10,029 bases of DNA from DASRQK01 sp964401685 (GTDB lineage Bacteria; Bacteroidota; Bacteroidia; Sphingobacteriales; Sphingobacteriaceae). The notes under the pieces were generated by a model. It searched no databases. It was given only the letters and a program-made list of their open reading frames with translations, and was not told the origin of the DNA. This document shows positions 7,789 through 10,029 of this stretch, one piece after another; the first letter of the stretch is position 1; every line of letters starts with the position of its first letter. The stretch lies in assembly GCA_964401685.1 (NCBI GenBank), contig CAYNZH010000056.1, positions 1 to 10,029 of the forward strand, written 5' to 3'. The translations under genes were made by a program, and so were the position numbers.

Positions 7789-7796
7789 CAAATCTA
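7789..7796 (-). promoter_or_regulatory. -7 promoter box abutting the lipoprotein start
   Basis: On the minus strand the sequence is TAGATTTG, an exact TAnnTTTG match, followed after 5 nt by the ATG at 7783. A TTG lies upstream with a 24-bp spacer, a little long. If used, transcription would begin within a few bases of the start codon, leaving no room for a ribosome-binding site. Confidence 0.5.
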
Positions 7797-7842
7797 CTAA
7801 AAAGACGTTTACTTCTTCGACAAAAAGGCTGTAATTATTTTA

Positions 7843-7872
7843 TTGAATAATGGCGAATCTTTGGTATATTTG
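7843..7872 (+). promoter_or_regulatory. Promoter of tRNA-Pro
   Basis: TTG at 7843-7845 and TATATTTG at 7865-7872 are separated by 19 bp, an exact match to the Bacteroidota primary promoter layout (TTG, 19-21 bp, TAnnTTTG). The tRNA 5' end is 12 bp downstream, leaving a short leader for processing. Confidence 0.8.
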
Positions 7873-7883
7873 CACTCCCAAAT

Positions 7884-7960
7884 CGGGTTGTAGCGTAGCC
7901 AGGTATCGCGCCAGCATGGGGTGCTGGAGGTCGTGGGTTCGAATCCCGCCAACCCGACCA
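7884..7960 (+). tRNA. tRNA-Pro(GGG)
   Basis: All arms fold. The acceptor stem pairs CGGGTTG (7884-7890) with CAACCCG (7950-7956). The D stem pairs GCG (7893-7895) with CGC (7907-7909). The anticodon stem is CCAGC (7911-7915) with GCTGG (7923-7927), enclosing a 7-nt loop with T33 and anticodon GGG at 7918-7920. The variable loop is 5 nt, and the T stem GTGGG/CCCGC (one T-G pair) encloses TTCGAAT. Discriminator A7957 is followed by an encoded CCA (7958-7960). It decodes proline codons CCC and CCU. Its last 15 stem and loop bases before the discriminator recur downstream in the repeat array. Confidence 0.97.
7942..7956 (+). repeat. tRNA 3'-end direct repeat, copy 1 (within the tRNA)
   Basis: AATCCCGCCAACCCG runs from the T loop to the end of the acceptor stem. 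The identical 15-mer is at 8358-8372 and a 14-base version (followed by A instead of G) at 8199-8212. The arrangement resembles attachment sites left by integration at a tRNA 3' end. No integrase is visible in the window. Confidence 0.8.
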
Positions 7961-7966
7961 ATCAGG

Positions 7967-7993
7967 AAAGCCACCGCGTCAGCGGAGGCTTTT
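7967..7993 (+). terminator. Intrinsic terminator of tRNA-Pro
   Basis: Stem AAAGCC-A-CCGC pairs with GCGG-A-GGCTTT around a GTCA loop (7978-7981), with one A-A mismatch, and runs into a short T-run. It begins 6 bp after the tRNA CCA. Its outer arms are identical to those of the hairpin at 8254-8297, which lies in the opposite orientation. Confidence 0.7.
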
Positions 7994-8002
7994 GTCATTT
8001 AA

Positions 8003-8057
8003 TGAGCGAGCCAAACTCGTTTGAGCGAGAACAGAAAATGACAAAAGCCCGGCACGA
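8003..8057 (+). repeat. Array block A, copy 1
   Basis: This 55-bp block starts TGAGCGAGCC and ends CCCGGCACGA; it is repeated without mismatch at 8221-8275. It ends at the first base of the N gap, inside what is a hairpin loop in copy 2. The block contains AAATGACAAAAGCC (8036-8049), the reverse complement of 7987-8000, so the flank of the tRNA terminator and this block also form a 14-bp inverted repeat 35 bp apart. Confidence 0.9.
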
Positions 8058-8157
8058 NNNNNNNNNNNNNNNNNNNNNNNNNNNNNNNNNNNNNNNNNNN
8101 NNNNNNNNNNNNNNNNNNNNNNNNNNNNNNNNNNNNNNNNNNNNNNNNNNNNNNNNN
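8058..8157. other. Assembly gap (100 N)
   Basis: Exactly 100 undetermined bases, which looks like a default scaffold-gap length, not a measured size. The flanks match positions 41 bp apart in the next repeat unit (8275 and 8317). The simplest true content is therefore 41 bp, or 41 plus a multiple of 159 bp, unless unrelated DNA is inserted. Confidence 0.9.
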
Positions 8158-8212
8158 GATCGCCGGAGCGGAGAGAGTGAAACGAACGCAGCGGAGGCAA
8201 TCCCGCCAACCC
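8158..8212 (+). repeat. Array block B, copy 1
   Basis: This 55-bp block begins GATCGCCGGAGCGGAG and ends with 14 bases of the tRNA-Pro 3' end. It is identical to 8317-8371. Between them lies the only complete unit in the array, 159 bp (8158-8316): block B, an 8-bp linker, block A and a 41-bp remainder. Confidence 0.9.
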
Positions 8213-8220
8213 AGTGTCTC

Positions 8221-8275
8221 TGAGCGAGCCAAACTCGTTTGAGCGAGAACAGAAAATGACAAAAGCCCGGCACGA
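8221..8275 (+). repeat. Array block A, copy 2
   Basis: Identical to 8003-8057. The observed offset of 218 bp equals 159 plus 59; the extra 59 is exactly the difference between the 100-N placeholder and the 41 bp predicted for the gap. The block reads into a strong hairpin. Confidence 0.9.
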
Positions 8276-8297
8276 AGTGCCGAAGGCTTTCCTGATT
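8254..8297 (-). terminator. Hairpin, probable terminator for hicA-hicB
   Basis: Read on the minus strand: AAAGCC, a TT bulge, CGGCAC, loop TTC, GTGCCG, then GGCTTTT. This is a long GC-rich stem followed by a T-run, and it lies about 93 bp past the hicB stop. In the plus direction the stem is followed by only three T, so termination should be stronger on the minus strand. It is part of the tandem repeat unit. Confidence 0.65.
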
Positions 8298-8316
8298 GAG
8301 GCCTCCCCCCCACCGG

Positions 8317-8371
8317 GATCGCCGGAGCGGAGAGAGTGAAACGAACGCAGCGGAGGCAATCCCGCCAACCC
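8317..8371 (+). repeat. Array block B, copy 2 (right end of array)
   Basis: Identical to 8158-8212. The next base is G, so the tRNA-derived tail here is the full 15 bases shared with the tRNA (8358-8372). After it the sequence becomes unrelated and AT-rich, marking the right edge of the array 17 bp before the hicB stop codon. Confidence 0.9.
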
Positions 8372-8389
8372 GAAATTTATTAAAAAGCA

Positions 8390-8782
8390 TCAAACCAACA
8401 ACCCAACCTCCGACAACTCTCTGCCGACCTGCTGCACACCTTTGACAATGCGGTTCAGTTGGGTCTGTGATGGTTTCTTGGCTCCGTTAATATACTGAGC
8501 AAGCAGGCTTTGATTCATCCCAATCCGTTCGGAAAGGGCTTTCGCATTGATGATCTTGTAGAAATCAAAGAAACTTTCCAGATCATATTCAAATTGGATC
8601 TCGTCAATCGTATAAGTGAAGTCCAAGTCTTCAAATACCAGATCGAGCATCTCTACAATCATCTTCTGCAACTCCTCCAAATTATCACCGCAAGTGACCA
8701 AACTGCGGTCTTGCCACTGACCCACTGCTGTATAACCTACGTCCTCTTTCAGAATCTTCAATTTTATATTTGGCTTATTCAT
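8390..8782 (-). CDS. hicB: HicB-type antitoxin with C-terminal helix-turn-helix
   Basis: Predicted antitoxin of a HicAB toxin-antitoxin pair; such proteins bind and neutralise HicA and repress their own promoter. The 130-residue product has a strand-rich N-terminal half (about 1-50: IKLKILKEDVGYTAVGQW, then GDNLEELQKMIVEMLDLVFED), like the partial RNase-H fold of HicB. The C-terminal part (about 78-118) is an Xre-like helix-turn-helix, with ALSERIGMNQSLLAQYINGAKKPS as the likely DNA-binding core. It starts 14 bp after the stop of hicA on the same strand, with GAGG a few bases before its ATG, fitting toxin-first order and translation from a shared mRNA. The N-terminal domain is divergent, so identification leans on gene order as well as on the sequence. 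Confidence 0.85.
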   Translation of the reverse strand: MNKPNIKLKILKEDVGYTAVGQWQDRSLVTCGDNLEELQKMIVEMLDLVFEDLDFTYTIDEIQFEYDLESFFDFYKIINAKALSERIGMNQSLLAQYINGAKKPSQTQLNRIVKGVQQVGRELSEVGLLV

Positions 8783-8796
8783 AATGCCTCATGTAT

Positions 8797-8994
8797 TTAA
8801 CGTTTGCTTGTTTCAATGTCTGCCATTTTCAGGACAGCCTGCAATGTGCCCTTTTTTACCTCTTTGGATGCGTGAAACGGTACGGTTACCATATTTGGCT
8901 TCGTGCGGTGCTTCATAAGGATATGGCTGCCTTTTCGCCGAACCTCATACCACCCGTCTTTCTTCATGATCCGCAACAACTCACCTGACTTCAT
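8797..8994 (-). CDS. hicA: HicA toxin (mRNA interferase)
   Basis: HicA toxins are small double-stranded-RNA-binding-fold ribonucleases that cut mRNA and stop growth until neutralised by HicB. The 65-residue product starting MKSGELLRIMKKDGW shows the family features: the WYEVRRKGSHILMKH block with the catalytic His at residue 24, then MVTVPFHASKEVKKGTLQAVLKMA. The frame can be extended to a TTG at 9003, but that codon lies inside the -7 promoter box, and family members begin at the MKS position, so I choose the ATG at 8994. There is no leader between promoter and ATG. hicB follows after 14 bp. Length is normal and the active-site His is present, so the toxin appears intact. Confidence 0.93.
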   Translation of the reverse strand: MKSGELLRIMKKDGWYEVRRKGSHILMKHRTKPNMVTVPFHASKEVKKGTLQAVLKMADIETSKR

Positions 8995-9000
8995 CCGATA

Positions 9001-9031
9001 CAAAAGTAATAAATTTATAACCTAACTTCAA
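9001..9031 (-). promoter_or_regulatory. Promoter of hicA-hicB, with palindrome in the spacer
   Basis: On the minus strand TTG (9031-9029) and TACTTTTG (9008-9001) are 20 bp apart, an exact Bacteroidota promoter layout. The -7 box ends 6 bp before the hicA ATG, so the mRNA should be leaderless or nearly so. The spacer holds the 10-bp palindrome ATAAATTTAT (9009-9018), a plausible but unproven site for autorepression by HicB. Confidence 0.7.
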
Positions 9032-9051
9032 AATTAATCCTTTAATAAAAA

Positions 9052-9094
9052 TTGTTCCCTCCAGGAATTTGTTTACTTTGCGAAAAACAAAGTA
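9052..9094 (+). promoter_or_regulatory. Promoter-like site with overlapping inverted repeat, upstream of the secreted-protein gene
   Basis: TTG at 9052-9054 is followed after 19 bp by TACTTTG (9074-9080), a near match to TAnnTTTG lacking one base between the halves. The box forms one arm of an inverted repeat, TACTTTG and CAAAGTA, around a 7-nt loop (9074-9094). It would drive the gene at 9187 with a leader of about 100 nt. It is back-to-back with the hicA promoter; the two -33 elements are 20 bp apart. Confidence 0.45.
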
Positions 9095-9186
9095 TAACCC
9101 AATGCTTAGCAGTAAAATGCCAAGGTGCGAACGAGATCATCACCAACGCCACCAAGTCGCAAACAGAAAAACAAATTACAAAGAAA

Positions 9187-9651
9187 ATGAGAATCAAGCC
9201 ATTCACCTGCCTACTAATAGCATTAGGATTGTTTTTAGCATCAAACGCTAACTCACAGGTGACCACGAGAAAAGATTCGTCTGCGTACGTTTATTTTGAA
9301 GAAAAAATGCGGGCAGAGAACGAGGTAAGCACCTACAAACTCGACTTCGGTGAATATGATGTATTTGTATTCGAAGTGTGGGAACCCAGAAAAAGAACTC
9401 TATACACCACCTTCAATAAACACAAATACCGGCTCGTTGATTCTGTGTTCGTGCAGAACCTGAGCGTTCAACCATCCGATTGGCTAATAGATATCAGCAA
9501 TTTCGCTCCGGATCAGGATCTGATCAAGAGTAAAAAATACAATCAGGTCTTTATTCTGGAAAAAACCGATGAAAACACCTACAAAATGATCGAAATCGTG
9601 GGTTATATCGGCGATATTTTCTTCGCCCCAGAACGGCGAAAGAACAAGTGA
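9187..9651 (+). CDS. Small secreted protein, no family recognised
   Basis: A 154-residue product with a clear Sec signal peptide (MRIKPFTCLLIALGLFLASNANSQ, probable cleavage near ANA or NSQ) and no lipobox Cys at the cleavage site. The mature part is strand-rich and hydrophilic: DSSAYVYFEEKMRAENEV, TYKLDFGEYDVFVFEVW, YTTFNKHKYRLVDSVFVQN, YNQVFILEKTDENTYKMIEIVGYIGDIFF, ending in a basic tail. No cysteines remain after the signal, and I see no catalytic motif. The frame is open to a TTG at 9052, but that codon is the -33 element of the promoter; the ATG at 9187 directly begins the signal peptide and is preferred. No Shine-Dalgarno is seen. It may act in the periplasm or be released. Confidence 0.75.
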   Translation: MRIKPFTCLLIALGLFLASNANSQVTTRKDSSAYVYFEEKMRAENEVSTYKLDFGEYDVFVFEVWEPRKRTLYTTFNKHKYRLVDSVFVQNLSVQPSDWLIDISNFAPDQDLIKSKKYNQVFILEKTDENTYKMIEIVGYIGDIFFAPERRKNK

Positions 9652-9816
9652 TGGCTCCGACAGTACCTCCTCGAGAAAGCAAAATAAACAAACTCAAATG
9701 TGTCTATTTATACATTTCTGCACAAATAAGGGTTTTTCAGTGTTTTTGGATACTTATTTTTACATTAGAAACGGACGAATAGAATTGGAGAGAGAAGGAC
9801 GCCGGTGAATATCATC
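9652..9816. other. Intergenic region without recognised features
   Basis: 165 bp between converging genes, AT-rich in the middle. I found no convincing hairpin terminator, small ORF with support, or repeat. GGAGAG and CTCTCC near the right end are 28 bases apart and too weak and distant to call. Confidence 0.5.
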
Positions 9817-10029
9817 TTACCTCTCCCGGCCGTCATAATACCTACCGTCCGATTCATAGGTCAAAATGGCCCTCAGCTCCGGATTCGACAGAACCTCTCG
9901 AAAATGCATATACTTGCCATCTACAAGAATGTATTCCCAAACGAGACGAATACCGTGACTATAATCGACATAGGTGTTGACATGCCCGGTGTAAACCGGC
10001 TGTATAGGTGTTCCGTCCAACTTGTGCCA
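9817..10029 (-). CDS. C-terminal part of an unidentified protein (5' end outside window)
   Basis: The last 70 residues of a minus-strand gene; the frame is open through the right edge, so the TTG at 10020 should not be taken as the start. The segment begins WHKLDGTPIQP and contains VNTYVDYSHGIRLVWEYILVDGKYMHF, then LSNPELRAILTYESDGRYYDGRER. The DGTPIQP and YVDYSHGIRLV stretches look like conserved motifs, possibly around an active or binding site (Asp, His, Arg), but I cannot name the family from this fragment. Tyr-rich, no membrane segment visible in the part present. It converges with the secreted-protein gene 165 bp away. Confidence 0.75.
   Translation of the reverse strand, partial: WHKLDGTPIQPVYTGHVNTYVDYSHGIRLVWEYILVDGKYMHFREVLSNPELRAILTYESDGRYYDGRER

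Noticed and set aside
8003..8372. CRISPR array
   Set aside because: The identical blocks are 55 bp in a 159-bp unit with no unique spacers of constant size, and there are no cas genes.
7921..8393. ORFs reading through the repeat array and the N gap
   Set aside because: They cross undetermined bases, begin in the tRNA or in repeat DNA, occur in several frames at once and show no domain; the repetition explains the open frames.
8995..9003. TTG start for hicA at 9003
   Set aside because: The codon is inside the -7 promoter box, and HicA homologues begin at the MKS position, which is the ATG at 8994.
9052..9186. N-terminal extension of the secreted protein from the TTG at 9052
   Set aside because: It would place 45 hydrophilic residues before a canonical signal peptide, and the TTG coincides with the -33 promoter element.

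Overview
The window reads as a draft-assembly fragment of a member of the Bacteroidota, most likely Cytophagales-like. Evidence for this is a gliding-motility lipoprotein (GldB), several Bacteroidota-type lipoproteins, an outer-membrane beta-barrel gene next to nadE, weak or absent Shine-Dalgarno sites, and promoter-like sites of the Bacteroidota form (TTG, about 19-20 bp, TAnnTTTG). A run of exactly 100 N at 8058-8157 looks like a placeholder scaffold gap.

Layout, left to right. Positions 1-7783 are ordinary chromosomal genes, densely packed: dxs (isoprenoid precursor synthesis, cut by the left edge, minus strand); divergent scpA (chromosome condensation, plus strand); a DUF4136-type lipoprotein, nadE and an outer-membrane beta-barrel gene (all minus strand, the last two tightly spaced like an operon); divergent gldB (plus strand); then a UPF0173 metal-dependent hydrolase behind an uncharacterised lipoprotein with a TonB-C-like tail (minus strand, probable two-gene operon).

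Positions 7843-8372 are the most unusual part. A tRNA-Pro(GGG) with a good promoter and a hairpin terminator is followed by repeated DNA. Two 55-bp blocks each occur twice, and away from the gap they are consistent with a 159-bp tandem unit. Each complete right-hand block ends with a 14-15 nt copy of the tRNA 3' end, so the tRNA terminus and the repeat ends look like attachment-site-style direct repeats. The hairpins in the array share outer arms but have different palindromic cores, and lie in opposite orientations. The assembly gap sits exactly in one hairpin loop.

Positions 8390-8994 carry a hicA-hicB toxin-antitoxin pair (minus strand) whose promoter lies directly against the hicA start codon, suggesting a leaderless transcript. 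A hairpin inside the repeat array is placed to terminate it. Back-to-back with the hicA promoter, a plus-strand promoter-like site precedes a small secreted protein of unknown function (9187-9651). The window ends in the C-terminal part of an unidentified minus-strand gene (from 9817).

The housekeeping genes do not form one pathway. The region to the right of the tRNA has the character of a small accessory insertion site: tRNA target, repeats, toxin-antitoxin module and orphan genes. No large new system with defence or biosynthetic genes is visible.
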